Under the pieces are notes generated by a model. It was given only the letters and a program-made list of their open reading frames with translations, did no database searches and had not been told where the DNA came from. From JABWAN01 sp041918175 (GTDB lineage: Bacteria; Zhuqueibacterota; Zhuqueibacteria; Zhuqueibacterales; Zhuqueibacteraceae), in contig JAYRWE010000080.1 in the NCBI GenBank assembly GCA_041918175.1, forward strand, positions 74,009 to 138,008: a DNA stretch of 64,000 nt, read 5' to 3'. Made by a program: the position numbers and the translations under genes. This document shows positions 34,822 through 44,636 of this stretch, piece by piece; the stretch's first letter is position 1; each line of letters starts with the position of its first letter.

Positions 34822-36771
34822 ATGATTCATATTCAAAATTTGAAAAAGCAATTTGGCTCGCGCCTCATCTTTGAGGAGGCTTCCGCACATATTCCGCCGA
34901 AGACGCGCGTGGGTTTGGTGGGGCCAAACGGCTCGGGCAAGACCACATTGTTGCGCATGCTCACCAAGCAAGAAGAACCTGACGCGGGCAGCATTGTCAT
35001 CACCAAAGGAGCAAGGCTCGGTTATTTGAAGCAGGAAGTGTGGGAAAATCCCGAGCGCAGCATTCTTGCCGAAACCCTCTCCGGTTTTCCAGAGGTGCAA
35101 GCGCTCGAACAAAAACTCGTGCAAATGGAAAAGCAATTGGAAGCGGAGCATGACGAAAGTCTGCTGGAAAAATACGGCGAGCACCGGCAAAAATTCGAAG
35201 CTCTCGGCGGATATCGCATTGAGCACGAGGCACGCGCGATTCTTACCGGCATGGGCTTCAAACCGGAGCAGCATTTTTCGCCGCTGCGCACGCTCTCCGG
35301 CGGATGGATGATGCGCGTGGCCTTGGCAAAGCTGCTCTTGAGCCAGCCCGAGGTGTTGTTGCTCGATGAACCGACCAATCATCTCGATCTTGATTCGATT
35401 GTTTGGCTTGAAGGCTTCTTGCTCGAATATCCCGGCACGGTGCTGCTCACCACGCACGATCAAGTGTTCATGCAAAGCGTGGCGCAGCGCATCATCGAAG
35501 TGAGTATGCTCAAGCTGCACACGTACATCGGCGATTTCGAATCATACGCCGAGCAAAAAGCCGCGCGACAGGAATTATTGGAGGCGCAATACAAAACGCA
35601 GCAAAAGAAGATCGCGCAGACGGAGCGTTTTATCGAACGTTTTCGCTATAAAGCGACGAAAGCGCGGCAGGTGCAAAGCCGCATCAAGATGCTCGAAAAA
35701 ATCGAGCGCGTGCAAGTGGAGAACGATGCAATGCGTGCGATGAAATTTCGCTTGCCGCAACCGCCCCGTTCCGGATTAGAAGTCGCGTATCTGCGCAGAG
35801 TCGAAAAACGCTACGGCCCAAACGTGGTTTACAAAGACCTCGATTTCACGGTCACGCGCGGGGAGAAGATCGCGCTCGTAGGCCCCAATGGCGCGGGCAA
35901 ATCGACATTGCTTAAAATGCTTGCCGGTGTATTAAACTACGAAAGCGGTGTGATTCATTACGGCCACGAAGTCACGCTGGAATATTATGCACAGCACCAG
36001 TTGGAGAATTTGAATGCCGAGGCTACTGTGCTCGAAGAGATTACTTCCGTGACAGGGCATCTCTTGCCACAACAACGCCGCTCTTTGTTGGGAGCATTTC
36101 TTTTCAGCGGGGACGAGGTTTTCAAGCCGATCGCCGTGCTCTCCGGCGGCGAGAAAGCGCGTGTGGCGTTGGCCAAGCTACTCGGTCGTCCGGTAAATTT
36201 TTTGGTGATGGACGAGCCGACCAATCATCTCGACATTCTTGCACGGCAAATTCTGGAAGACGCGCTCGCGGATTATGAAGGCACGTTGCTATTCATTTCA
36301 CACGACCGCGCCTTTATCAATGCCATTGCCAACAAAGTTGTGGAAGTGAAAGACGGCCGGCTGCGCAGCTATTCTGGAAATTATGACGAGTATCTTTGGC
36401 AGAAAGAGCAGGAGCGGGAATCGCTCGAAACGCCGACGGTCATGCCGACTGCTCCGCTCATCACTACGCCCGTCGCAAATCGTAAAGAAGAGCGTCGCAC
36501 GCGTGCAGAGCGCAATCAAAAGAAATCACAGGAACTGCGTCCGCTCAAACAGCGCGTCACCGCGTTGGAAAAAGATATCGCAGCGCTCGAAGCCGAGAAG
36601 GCGGGTTTATTCGAAGAACTTTGCAATCCGACAATCATCAGCGACGTTGCGCTTTATCCACAAAAACTCAAACGGCAACGCGAAGTAGAAACTTGGCTGG
36701 AAAAAAAATTAGAGGAATGGACGCAAGCCAATGAAATGATCGAACAAATTGCGGCAGAATACTCAGGTTAA
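34822..36771 (+). CDS. ABC-F family ATPase (ribosome-associated type)
   Basis: 649 aa, no transmembrane helices. Two ATPase halves: GPNGSGKTT, LSGGWMMRVALAKLLL, LLLDEPTNHLD; then GPNGAGKST, LSGGEKARVALAKLL, LVMDEPTNHLD. The inter-domain linker (about 235-320) is a charged helical arm with RYKATKARQVQSR as in Uup/YdiF proteins, and residues 560-649 form a C-terminal coiled coil. It probably acts on the ribosome; which subgroup is not decided. Confidence 0.93.
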   Translation: MIHIQNLKKQFGSRLIFEEASAHIPPKTRVGLVGPNGSGKTTLLRMLTKQEEPDAGSIVITKGARLGYLKQEVWENPERSILAETLSGFPEVQALEQKLVQMEKQLEAEHDESLLEKYGEHRQKFEALGGYRIEHEARAILTGMGFKPEQHFSPLRTLSGGWMMRVALAKLLLSQPEVLLLDEPTNHLDLDSIVWLEGFLLEYPGTVLLTTHDQVFMQSVAQRIIEVSMLKLHTYIGDFESYAEQKAARQELLEAQYKTQQKKIAQTERFIERFRYKATKARQVQSRIKMLEKIERVQVENDAMRAMKFRLPQPPRSGLEVAYLRRVEKRYGPNVVYKDLDFTVTRGEKIALVGPNGAGKSTLLKMLAGVLNYESGVIHYGHEVTLEYYAQHQLENLNAEATVLEEITSVTGHLLPQQRRSLLGAFLFSGDEVFKPIAVLSGGEKARVALAKLLGRPVNFLVMDEPTNHLDILARQILEDALADYEGTLLFISHDRAFINAIANKVVEVKDGRLRSYSGNYDEYLWQKEQERESLETPTVMPTAPLITTPVANRKEERRTRAERNQKKSQELRPLKQRVTALEKDIAALEAEKAGLFEELCNPTIISDVALYPQKLKRQREVETWLEKKLEEWTQANEMIEQIAAEYSG

Positions 36772-36813
36772 GTGCGCCGCATCGCAATGCGTGAAAAGAT
36801 TCTGAATTTGTGC

Positions 36814-36841
36814 TTGACATTCTAAGGTCGTTTTCTATATT
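36814..36841 (+). promoter_or_regulatory. Sigma70-type promoter upstream of dnaA
   Basis: TTGACA (36814-36819), 16-bp spacer, TATATT (36836-36841), about 280 bp before the dnaA start. Perfect -35 box; -10 has one departure from TATAAT. Confidence 0.7.
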
Positions 36842-36878
36842 GCCGCGGCTTTAAAAAAAAGCAGGGCGGTGGAAAAAA

Positions 36879-37094
36879 TGTGGATAACTTTTCAAAAGCA
36901 TACTGTCACAAAATTCGGACACTCTTTTGCTCTGATCATCCATTCACTTCGCCCAGAGATTATTCTTCTAACACGAGAATACTTCGAGCATTAACAAATT
37001 CTTGCGTCCCGATGCTCGTCCTTTGTTTTATTGATCCAATACAAAAGGAATTTTATTGAGATCGAACTTAGACAAGACTAACACCTGTGGATAA
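36879..37094. promoter_or_regulatory. Consensus DnaA boxes in the dnaA leader
   Basis: Two exact DnaA boxes in the same orientation, TGTGGATAA at 36879-36887 and 37086-37094. The second ends 29 bp before the dnaA ATG, a position fitted to autorepression. Confidence 0.8.
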
Positions 37095-37123
37095 CATGTG
37101 AATATCTCAACGAAAGTCTGCTT

Positions 37124-38455
37124 ATGCTACAGCCTGCCGAGCTAACCTGGTCAAAATGCCTATCCGTAATCAAAGACAATGTTACGGAGAAGACCTACCA
37201 AACGTGGTTTACGAATACTCAAGGACACAACCTTGAGGATCATACGTTGACCGTTAGAATTCCAAACGACTTCGCCTATCAATGGCTAGAAGGTCATTAT
37301 CGTGATTTAATCAACAAGGCGGTGCTGCAAGTCTTAGGGGACGATTATCGTGTGATCTATTCCGTAAACCCCCAACCGATGGATGAGGCGGAACGTACGC
37401 CATTAACTCCGCGCTACAAACAAGACCCAACCAGCCTACTTAATCCCCATTATTCTTTTGAGAATTTTATCGAAGGCGGTTCGAACCAATTCGCCAAAGC
37501 CGCTTCGCAAGCCGCGGCTGACGCGCCGGGCAAAACGTCTTTCAATCCGTTAGTGATTTATGGCGGCGTCGGTTTGGGCAAAACGCATTTAGCGCAGGCT
37601 ATTGGAAATTTTTCTCTAGGCCGCCAATCCGTGCGGCGCGCTTTGTATGTCTCGAGCGAGCGCTTCACCAATGAATTTATCGCCTCGATTCAAAACAATC
37701 GCACCACGGAGTTTAGCTCGAACTATCGCAACGTCGACCTACTCCTGGTTGACGATATTCAATTTTTCACAAATAAAGAGCGCACCCAGGAAGAATTTTT
37801 CCACACCTTCAATACCCTGTACCAAAAAGGCAAGCAAATCGTTTTAACTTCAGATCGTCCGCCGAAAGAGATTAATGGCATTGAGGAGCGCTTGCTGTCG
37901 CGTTTTCAATGGGGGCTGGTGGTGGATATTCAGCCGCCGGATCTCGAAACGCGCATTGCTATTCTGCAAAAGAAAGCGGAAGAAAACAGCATTCAACTCA
38001 GCAGCGAGGTGATTCAACTCATTGCACACAACATCACGAGCAATATTCGCGAGTTGGAAGGCTGTCTCATTCGTTTGCTTGCGCACTCTTCGATGGAAAA
38101 GATGGACATCACCCTAACTGTGGCGCGCCATGTTTTAAAAGATATGTTCATTCAAAAAAATCGCAATCTCACGATTGAAGACATTCAAAAGTGTGTCTGC
38201 GACTTTTATGGTTTTCCCGAAGACATGATCCGCGCGAAGACGCGCAAAAAAGAAATCGCGCTCGCACGGCAAATTGCGATGTACGTGTCCAAACGCATGA
38301 CGAAGCACTCGCTCAAAACCATCGGGCTGCATTTTGGCGGTAGAGATCACACCACTGTCATTCACGCGATTGAAACGGTCGAGCAACTCCTCATTATCGA
38401 CGGTCAACTGAAGAGCGAGCTAGAGGTAATTAAGCAAAAATTAGAGTTAATCTGA
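37124..38455 (+). CDS. dnaA: Chromosomal replication initiator DnaA
   Basis: 443 aa. Domain I at 1-85 (LTWSKCLSVIKDNVTEKTYQTWF), a short domain II linker, AAA+ domain with Walker A GGVGLGKTHL, Walker B LLLVDDIQFF and sensor LTSDRPPKEI, and domain IV helix-turn-helix ending in the DnaA signature GGRDHTTVIHAIETV. Binds DnaA boxes and opens the origin. DnaA boxes flank it on both sides; dnaN follows across the oriC-like gap. Confidence 0.98.
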   Translation: MLQPAELTWSKCLSVIKDNVTEKTYQTWFTNTQGHNLEDHTLTVRIPNDFAYQWLEGHYRDLINKAVLQVLGDDYRVIYSVNPQPMDEAERTPLTPRYKQDPTSLLNPHYSFENFIEGGSNQFAKAASQAAADAPGKTSFNPLVIYGGVGLGKTHLAQAIGNFSLGRQSVRRALYVSSERFTNEFIASIQNNRTTEFSSNYRNVDLLLVDDIQFFTNKERTQEEFFHTFNTLYQKGKQIVLTSDRPPKEINGIEERLLSRFQWGLVVDIQPPDLETRIAILQKKAEENSIQLSSEVIQLIAHNITSNIRELEGCLIRLLAHSSMEKMDITLTVARHVLKDMFIQKNRNLTIEDIQKCVCDFYGFPEDMIRAKTRKKEIALARQIAMYVSKRMTKHSLKTIGLHFGGRDHTTVIHAIETVEQLLIIDGQLKSELEVIKQKLELI

Positions 38456-38744
38456 TCGTGGATAACGTGTGAATTGCTGTGAATGACTTGTGGGTAACTT
38501 TGAATTTCAACCTCTGATTTACGCGTGCACGAAGTCATCAACACTTTATTCACAGTGTATTCACATGAGACAAGCGCTCTCAATCTTGTAACTCACACTT
38601 GAACTTCAAAGATTACAAGAAAAGTGTCGTCTCGAAAAAAGACAATCCACATATCCACACCCCCTACTACGAAAATCTTCTTGAAAGACATATAAAAAAA
38701 CATTACTTTTAAAATAAGAACCTGATCACATCAAAGAGTCTTCT
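38456..38744. other. Putative replication origin (oriC) between dnaA and dnaN
   Basis: 289 bp. Near-consensus DnaA boxes with one mismatch: CGTGGATAA (about 38456-38464), TGTGGGTAA (about 38490), TTATTCACA (38546-38554), ATATCCACA (38651-38659). An A+T-rich stretch (38690-38720, ATATAAAAAAACATTACTTT) is a candidate unwinding element. Inference from position and motifs. Confidence 0.75.
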
Positions 38745-39860
38745 ATGAAATTTACGGTCAACAAACACGCGCTGTACAATAGTCTGCAACGCATGATTCC
38801 GGTCGTGCCCACCAAAACCACCATTCCGATTCTGACCAATATTCTGTTCGAGCTTAGTAAGAACTCGTTGCGCTTAACCGGCACTGATCTCGAAGTGTCG
38901 ATCTTAACTGCTCTGGAAGTGATCGGGCAGGAGAATGGCAAAGCCGCTTTGCCGGCGAAGAAACTTTTTGATCTCATTCGTGAATTGCCGGACATACCGT
39001 TATCGATTGAATGTGATCAAGCGCATCGCCTGACCATTAAAACAGAAAAAGGTCAATACAAAATCAGCGGCGAGAGCAGCGAAGAGTATCCCCACATTGC
39101 CACGGAAGAACAGGAACGTAAATTTTCCTATTCCGCCGCAGGGTTTATAAAACTCATTGAAAAGACCATGTTTGCCGTGAGCACAGATGAGTTGCGCACG
39201 ACTCTGATGGGTGTGTTGTTGGATTTGCGTGCGAACGAATTGCGGATCGTGGCAACTGACGGCCATCGCTTGGCAAAAGTCGTAGACTCAAGTTTTTCTT
39301 ATAGCAGCGAGCCGGGGCAAGTCATCATGCCGGTGAAAGCATTGCAACTCCTGGGGCGTAACATTGATCAAGCAGAAAAAATGGATATTGCAATCAGTCG
39401 CGATCACATCACGTTTATGCTGGGCACAACAACGATTTATTCGAAAGTGATCAATGGGCATTATCCGGCGTACGAGCGCGTCATTCCATCCGATAATAAT
39501 CTGACCCTGCAGGTAGAGCGCGATCTTTTGAGCGCTACGGTGCGACGGTCGAGCATCTTCGCGAATCAACATACGCATCAAGTCCGTTGGCAAATTGCAC
39601 CGAATAGTTTGACCCTCAGCGCGGAAGACATGGAAAGCGGCGGCAATTCGCGCGAGACGATAGCCGTGGATTATAACGGCGATGAGTTTGAGATTGGGTA
39701 TAACGCGAACTATGTGCTCGAAATTTTGCGCCACATCGACACGGAGCAAGCGCTGTTTCGGTTGCGCGATGCCGGCAGTGCCGCGATTATCGAACCGCTT
39801 CCTCAGCCGGAAGGCTTGAATTTCATGATGCTGCTCATGCCGATTCGTCTAAATGAATAG
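38745..39860 (+). CDS. dnaN: DNA polymerase III sliding clamp DnaN
   Basis: 371 aa, normal length for the beta clamp with three repeated domains. Seen: MKFTVNKHALYNSLQRMIPVVPTKTTIPIL-type start, LRIVATDGHRLAKV at the centre, and the C-terminal LLMPIRLN matching the VVMPMRL ending. AAAGAG upstream. Followed after 8 bp by recF. Confidence 0.97.
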   Translation: MKFTVNKHALYNSLQRMIPVVPTKTTIPILTNILFELSKNSLRLTGTDLEVSILTALEVIGQENGKAALPAKKLFDLIRELPDIPLSIECDQAHRLTIKTEKGQYKISGESSEEYPHIATEEQERKFSYSAAGFIKLIEKTMFAVSTDELRTTLMGVLLDLRANELRIVATDGHRLAKVVDSSFSYSSEPGQVIMPVKALQLLGRNIDQAEKMDIAISRDHITFMLGTTTIYSKVINGHYPAYERVIPSDNNLTLQVERDLLSATVRRSSIFANQHTHQVRWQIAPNSLTLSAEDMESGGNSRETIAVDYNGDEFEIGYNANYVLEILRHIDTEQALFRLRDAGSAAIIEPLPQPEGLNFMMLLMPIRLNE

Positions 39861-39868
39861 CTGCGGGA

Positions 39869-40963
39869 ATGATACTGCGAAAGATCAACCTTCGAAACTT
39901 TCGCAACTACGTCAGCTTGGAGTTGCGGTTTTCTGAAGAGTGCAATTTTTTTGTGGGGAACAATGCGCAAGGCAAGAGTAATTTGTTGGAAGCGATTCAC
40001 GTGTTGGGATTGACGCGCGGGTTTCGCACCAATCAAGATCGCGATCTTGTTCGCCTCGGCAGCCCAAGCTATGAAGTATCCGGCGAGTTTGTTGATGAGT
40101 TGCAAGTTCGGCATGCGACTGTGGTTTGTTACGAAGTGGAGCGCGGGAAAGAAGCCAGTTTGAATCGCAAGCATATGGCAGCAACCGCGTGGGTCGGAAA
40201 ATTTCCCATTGTGCTCTTCTCGCCGGAATGCCATAAAATTACCGGCGGCCCTCCGGCTGAACGCAGACGTTTTGTTGATATGTTGCTGTGTCAAAGTTCG
40301 CCTGCATATTTAGCGGACTTATTGGAATACAATCGCGTGTTGCGGCAGCGCAACACGTTGTTGGCGCAGCACGCACCTAGTAGCGCAAACAATCTGTTGG
40401 CATGGAGCCAGGCACTCGCGGTCTTGGGATGCCGCCTAAGCTTGGCACGTTTGAAGTTCGTTAAGGAGTACGAACATATTTTAGCACAATCCTATCAACA
40501 TATCTCCGGCTCCTCCCTGCCTTTTGTTTTGACCTATCGCACGCAGTTCCAAACGGAAGAGATCACGCCCGAAAGGCTTTTACACCTCTTGCAGCAATCG
40601 CGTGCTCAGGAAGAGCGGCGCAAGCGCACGCAAGTCGGTCCGCACTTTGACGAGTTTGTATTTGAAATCGACGGACGGGACTTGCGCAAATTCGGCTCAC
40701 GAGGCGAGCAGAAAACCGCGCTCGTGGCGTTGAAATTGGCGGAAGCGTACTATCTGAAAACAAGAACCGGCACGGCGCCGCTCATCTTGTTGGATGATTT
40801 GACTTCGGAATTGGATAGCAATCGGATGCACAGCGCGCGCGATTATTTTCATGGTTGCGGACAGCTTTTTATAACTTCGACTGCGCCCATCACAGAAGGA
40901 TTTGCGCACGCGCACCAGAGTTACCGGATTCAAAACGGCACGTTAGAACTATTGCTGGATTAG
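39869..40963 (+). CDS. recF: Recombination/repair ATPase RecF
   Basis: 364 aa. N-terminal INLRNFRNYVSLELRF, Walker A GNNAQGKSNLLEAI, SMC-like signature KFGSRGEQKTALVALKLAE and Walker B LILLDDLTSELDSNR. Loads RecA at gaps with RecOR. Starts 8 bp after dnaN and ends 1 bp before the next gene, so one transcript is likely. Confidence 0.96.
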   Translation: MILRKINLRNFRNYVSLELRFSEECNFFVGNNAQGKSNLLEAIHVLGLTRGFRTNQDRDLVRLGSPSYEVSGEFVDELQVRHATVVCYEVERGKEASLNRKHMAATAWVGKFPIVLFSPECHKITGGPPAERRRFVDMLLCQSSPAYLADLLEYNRVLRQRNTLLAQHAPSSANNLLAWSQALAVLGCRLSLARLKFVKEYEHILAQSYQHISGSSLPFVLTYRTQFQTEEITPERLLHLLQQSRAQEERRKRTQVGPHFDEFVFEIDGRDLRKFGSRGEQKTALVALKLAEAYYLKTRTGTAPLILLDDLTSELDSNRMHSARDYFHGCGQLFITSTAPITEGFAHAHQSYRIQNGTLELLLD

Positions 40964-40964
40964 T

Positions 40965-41258
40965 ATGGCGCGCACGATTGGAAATCTTTTAAACGACATT
41001 TTACAGCAATACGGGCTTACGCAGCGGCTCAAAGAGTTTCAAGCCGTAGAAGCTTGGCCCGAAGTAGTGGGCGAAGCAATTGCTAAAATTACGCAGGCCC
41101 GGGAAGTGCGCGACGGCCGGCTGTATGTTGAAATCGCAAGCATCGAGCGCGCGAGCAGTGCTTGGCGGAACGAGTTATACTTTATGAAAGCGGACATCAT
41201 TCACAAACTGAACAGGAAGATCGGTCAAAATATCGTGCACGATATCATGTTTGTGTGA
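40965..41258 (+). CDS. DciA-like DUF721 protein
   Basis: 97 aa. VEAWPEVVGEAIAKITQAREVRDGRLYVEI followed by a helix with LNRKIG is the DUF721 pattern. DciA homologues help load the replicative helicase, and recF-DUF721-gyrB is a classic order. 9 bp before gyrB. Confidence 0.88.
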   Translation: MARTIGNLLNDILQQYGLTQRLKEFQAVEAWPEVVGEAIAKITQAREVRDGRLYVEIASIERASSAWRNELYFMKADIIHKLNRKIGQNIVHDIMFV

Positions 41259-41267
41259 GGTGTGGCA

Positions 41268-43400
41268 ATGGCCAAAAAAACTGCAAAAAAAACGGCGAAG
41301 CCTGTAAGCAAAACGCCGGCAGCTTCAAATAAAGCAAGCGCGCCTCCCAAGAGCAAAGAGCGCGAATTGAAAAAAACGCAATCACCAGCGACTGCTGATT
41401 TTAAGAAAGACATCAAAGTTATGGCGAAGGAAAAGGAAAACCTCTCCGAGGTTGAAAAGATAAAACCCCAGGACGGCAAAGAAGCCGAGAAACCTGCGAG
41501 TGACGAATACACTTCCGATGCAATCACGGTGCTCAAGGGCCTCGAGGCCGTGCAGAAGCGGCCCGCGATGTATATCGGCGATACGTCGGTAAAGGGCTTT
41601 CATCACCTCGCGTATGAAGTCATCGACAACGCAATTGATGAAGCGCTCGCCGGACATTGCGATACGATCGATATTCGTATCAACGCCGAGGGCAGTTGCA
41701 CTGTGGAAGACAATGGCCGCGGCATTCCGGTGGATATGCACAAAGAAATGCAACGCCCCGCGCTCGAAGTGGTTATGACCGTGCTCCACGCGGGCGGCAA
41801 GTTTGACAAAAAATCTTATAAAGTTTCCGGCGGTTTGCACGGCGTCGGCGTATCGGTAGTGAATGCGCTTTCTGAATGGCTCGAAGTGCATGTTGCACGC
41901 GACGGCAATCTCTATTCGCAAAAATATGAACGCGGCACACCGGTCACGGACGTCAAGATTATCGGTAAGCGCAAAGGCACAGGCACGAAAGTCACGTTCT
42001 TTCCCGACGCAGAAATTTTCGGCAAGACCAAATTCAACTTCGACATTCTGACCGAGCGCGTGCGCGAGTTAGCGTTCTTAAACAAGAATCTCAAACTCTC
42101 CATCAGCGACGAGCGCAGTGGCAAAGAGCACAAATTTCAATACAAAGGCGGCATCGCGCAGTTTGTGCAATACATTGACGAAACGCGTGAAGCCATTATG
42201 AATAAGCCGATTTATCTCGACGGCGAGCGTGAAGGCGTGCCCATTGAAATCGCGCTGCAATACAACGACGGCTATAACGAGAACATTTTTACATACGTCA
42301 ACAACATCCACACGGTCGAGGGCGGTTCGCACATGGTCGGCTTCAAAGCGGCATTGACGAAGACGATCAACACCTACGCGACGAAGAACAATCTCATCAA
42401 AGAAAAGGACAATATTCAGCTCTCGGGCGAAGACGTGCGCGAAGGCTTGACCGCGGTGGTGAGCGTGAAGGTCGCAGAGCCGCAGTTTGAAGGGCAAACA
42501 AAGACTAAGCTCGGCAACAGCGAAATTCGCGGCATAGTCGAATCGTTTTGTAATGAAGGTTTTGCCTCATTCTTTGAAAACAATCCTCCGGTTGCGCGCA
42601 AGATTGTTGAAAAATGTTTGCTCGCTGCGCGCTCGCGTGAAGCCGCGCGCAAGGCCCGCGAGCTGACGCGCAAGAAGGGCGGCCTCGATAGCAGCGGTCT
42701 TCCCGGCAAACTTGCGGACTGCTCCATCACAGATCCGGAGCATTGCGAAATATACATCGTCGAGGGCGACTCCGCTGGCGGCTCCGCCAAGCAGGGCCGC
42801 GATCGCACCTTTCAAGCGATTCTGCCGATCAAAGGCAAAATTTTAAACGTGGAAAAGGCGCGGCTCGATAAGATTCTTTCGAATGAAGAAATTCGCACGC
42901 TCGTGACCGCGCTGGGCACGGGCATTGGCAGCGATGATTTCGATCTCTCACGTTTGCGTTATGGCCGCGTGATCATCATGACTGATGCGGACGTGGACGG
43001 CTCGCACATTCGCACGTTGCTGCTCACGTTTTTCTTTCGCTATATGAAAGAGTTGATTGAGCAGAGCAAAATTTATATCGCGCAGCCGCCGCTCTATCGC
43101 GTGTGGAAGAGCAAAGAAGAATTCTATTGCTACGACGACGACGAGAAGGACGCCGTGCTCAAGCGTTTCGACAACAAAGACAATGTGAATGTGCAGCGCT
43201 ACAAAGGTCTCGGCGAAATGAATCCCGAGCAATTGTGGAAGACCACGATGGATCCGGAGCAACGCACCATGAAGCTCGTCACCATTGAAGAAGGCTTTGA
43301 AGCGGACATACTCTTCTCCACCCTCATGGGCGACAAAGTCGAGCCGCGCCGCAAGTTCATAGAAGAGAACGCGAAGTATGTGAGAAATTTGGATGTGTGA
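41268..43400 (+). CDS. gyrB: DNA gyrase subunit B with a basic N-terminal tail
   Basis: 710 aa from the ATG at 41268 (GAGGTG 6 bases upstream; a GTG at 41262 is less likely). The GHKL ATPase starts only at about residue 80 (VLKGLEAVQKRPAMYIGDT); residues 1-75 are Lys/Ala/Pro-rich (AKKTAKKTAKPVSKTPAAS) and absent from ordinary GyrB. TOPRIM EGDSAGGSAKQGRDR, DADVDGSHI and the C-terminal RYKGLGEMNPEQLW are intact. Negative supercoiling with GyrA. Confidence 0.96.
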   Translation: MAKKTAKKTAKPVSKTPAASNKASAPPKSKERELKKTQSPATADFKKDIKVMAKEKENLSEVEKIKPQDGKEAEKPASDEYTSDAITVLKGLEAVQKRPAMYIGDTSVKGFHHLAYEVIDNAIDEALAGHCDTIDIRINAEGSCTVEDNGRGIPVDMHKEMQRPALEVVMTVLHAGGKFDKKSYKVSGGLHGVGVSVVNALSEWLEVHVARDGNLYSQKYERGTPVTDVKIIGKRKGTGTKVTFFPDAEIFGKTKFNFDILTERVRELAFLNKNLKLSISDERSGKEHKFQYKGGIAQFVQYIDETREAIMNKPIYLDGEREGVPIEIALQYNDGYNENIFTYVNNIHTVEGGSHMVGFKAALTKTINTYATKNNLIKEKDNIQLSGEDVREGLTAVVSVKVAEPQFEGQTKTKLGNSEIRGIVESFCNEGFASFFENNPPVARKIVEKCLLAARSREAARKARELTRKKGGLDSSGLPGKLADCSITDPEHCEIYIVEGDSAGGSAKQGRDRTFQAILPIKGKILNVEKARLDKILSNEEIRTLVTALGTGIGSDDFDLSRLRYGRVIIMTDADVDGSHIRTLLLTFFFRYMKELIEQSKIYIAQPPLYRVWKSKEEFYCYDDDEKDAVLKRFDNKDNVNVQRYKGLGEMNPEQLWKTTMDPEQRTMKLVTIEEGFEADILFSTLMGDKVEPRRKFIEENAKYVRNLDV

Positions 43401-43437
43401 GCGATCAAGTCATCGCTCATGCGTTCTTCCGGCGCCT

Positions 43438-43460
43438 GTCAGTCTGAAAGAATCTTTTTA
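43438..43460 (+). repeat. Copy of the GTCATTCAGAA-type dispersed repeat
   Basis: GTCAGTCTGAAAGAATC with TTTTTA, matching copies at 26045 and 55413. It lies just before the start of the small gene at 43466. Confidence 0.6.
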
Positions 43461-43465
43461 GGCAC

Positions 43466-43711
43466 ATGGTTCAAAAAGACGAAACCACATACTTGCTGAA
43501 AGCGGTAGAAAATATTGAGCAAGGCCGCAATCTGGTAACGATAAACATCGATGAATTGCCAAGAGAAGTGAGTACACAGGCGGATAAAGTTGAACCTCGG
43601 GATTCTTCAACAAAAGCCAGGAGCGCTTTTCGCGCTTTAGGTAAAAACGCCAAAGCAGGAAAACTCCTCAATGCGGCCGTTGAGCATGATCGTTATCTTT
43701 ATGGGACGTAG
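43466..43711 (+). CDS. Small hypothetical protein, antitoxin-like
   Basis: 81 aa, charged, no recognised domain. It opens directly after a dispersed repeat. Followed after 12 bp by another small gene, suggesting a two-gene unit placed between gyrB and gyrA. Function unknown. Confidence 0.5.
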   Translation: MVQKDETTYLLKAVENIEQGRNLVTINIDELPREVSTQADKVEPRDSSTKARSAFRALGKNAKAGKLLNAAVEHDRYLYGT

Positions 43712-43723
43712 AAAGGAAGTTAT

Positions 43724-43960
43724 ATGAAAGCTAAAATTGAAACTCCGTTTGACGATGAATTACGTCCCGAGTACGACGAAACCGTATTGAAAGATGGTGT
43801 TCGCGGAAAATATGTCGCGCGTTACCGCAGCGGCACCAATATCGTTTTGCTGGCGCCGGATGTAGCCGCCGCGTTTCCAACTGCTGAAGCTGTGAATGAG
43901 GCGCTGCGATTGTTGCTGAAAGTGGCGCAACAATCTACGGCAACAGCGGGTGCGCATTGA
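43724..43960 (+). CDS. Small hypothetical protein
   Basis: 78 aa with AAAGGAAG before the ATG. RGKYVARYRSGTNIVLLAPD and FPTAEAVNEALRLLL suggest a small alpha/beta fold common in toxin-antitoxin neighbourhoods, but I cannot name the family. Confidence 0.6.
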   Translation: MKAKIETPFDDELRPEYDETVLKDGVRGKYVARYRSGTNIVLLAPDVAAAFPTAEAVNEALRLLLKVAQQSTATAGAH

Positions 43961-44047
43961 CGAACTCGACCAACCGCGTCGGCATTTCGAAATTGCCGGG
44001 CGCAACGGAGAAAAGAGGGGAAGCATTTACTCTGCAGAAGCAATGAC

Positions 44048-44269
44048 ATGTCGACGAAACCGACTCCAATTTGCGGCCAGCACAACCTCCCCAAAGAGTG
44101 GCGGTCAACTTCGTTCGAATATAACGATGCGGGCGTTTCCGTCCGTGTGCCCAATGTTTACGCATGAGTCTGTCTAATCGATGGCGCGGCCTCATACACG
44201 CCTGAAACGACGGACGAACTTGTGCTCACAGTGCGAAAGTTGATTGAAACAGCGAAACGCGGTGATTGA
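44048..44269 (+). pseudogene. Broken YgiT/MqsA-type small antitoxin-like gene
   Basis: From ATG 44048 the frame reads CGQHNLPKEWRSTSFEYNDAGVSVRVPNVYA and stops at TGA (about 44164). After a shift it continues in sense as IDGAASYTPETTDELVLTVRKLI to the TGA at 44267. The joined product resembles YgiT-type zinc-finger proteins (EYxxxxVSVxVPNVxAWVC...ETTDxL). The CxxC pair at the break is lost. Confidence 0.5.
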
Positions 44270-44303
44270 CGGTTGTCGATGATATGTTGAAGGAGTTGCT
44301 CGG

Positions 44304-44636
44304 ATGAAAACAGCAAGTGTAAACTCAAACAAGCGCAAAGCTTCCACAAAAAAACTGGCGCAGGAAATTTACGGCGGAGAAAAATACGAATACTATCCGC
44401 TCGGCAAATACGTCGTCGCCGCACCAGGCGTTTGCGGCGGCCGACCGACATTCAAATACACGAGATTGGAAGTAAGCTTCATTCTTGCTCTTCTTTCGAC
44501 GGGCAAAACGATTGAGCAAGTTGTTCAAGCCTATTCTCTCAGCCGAATAACGCCCGAGGCTATACAAGAAGCCATTACTCTTGCGAACCAAGCGTTACTG
44601 CGGTCGGCTAAAAGGCGCAGGCTTGCGACGGCATGA
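44304..44636 (+). CDS. DUF433-like antitoxin
   Basis: 110 aa. YVVAAPGVCGGRPTFKYTRLEV and TGKTIEQVVQAYSLSRITPEAIQEAITLA match the DUF433 fold (CGGRPxFxxTRxxV). The stop overlaps the ATG of the next gene (ATGA), the usual pairing with a DUF5615/PIN-like toxin. Confidence 0.8.
   Translation: MKTASVNSNKRKASTKKLAQEIYGGEKYEYYPLGKYVVAAPGVCGGRPTFKYTRLEVSFILALLSTGKTIEQVVQAYSLSRITPEAIQEAITLANQALLRSAKRRRLATA

Noticed and set aside
37490..37520. tRNA-like GGTTCGAACC segment
   Set aside because: Lies inside dnaA coding sequence and no cloverleaf can be drawn around it; no tRNA found in the window.
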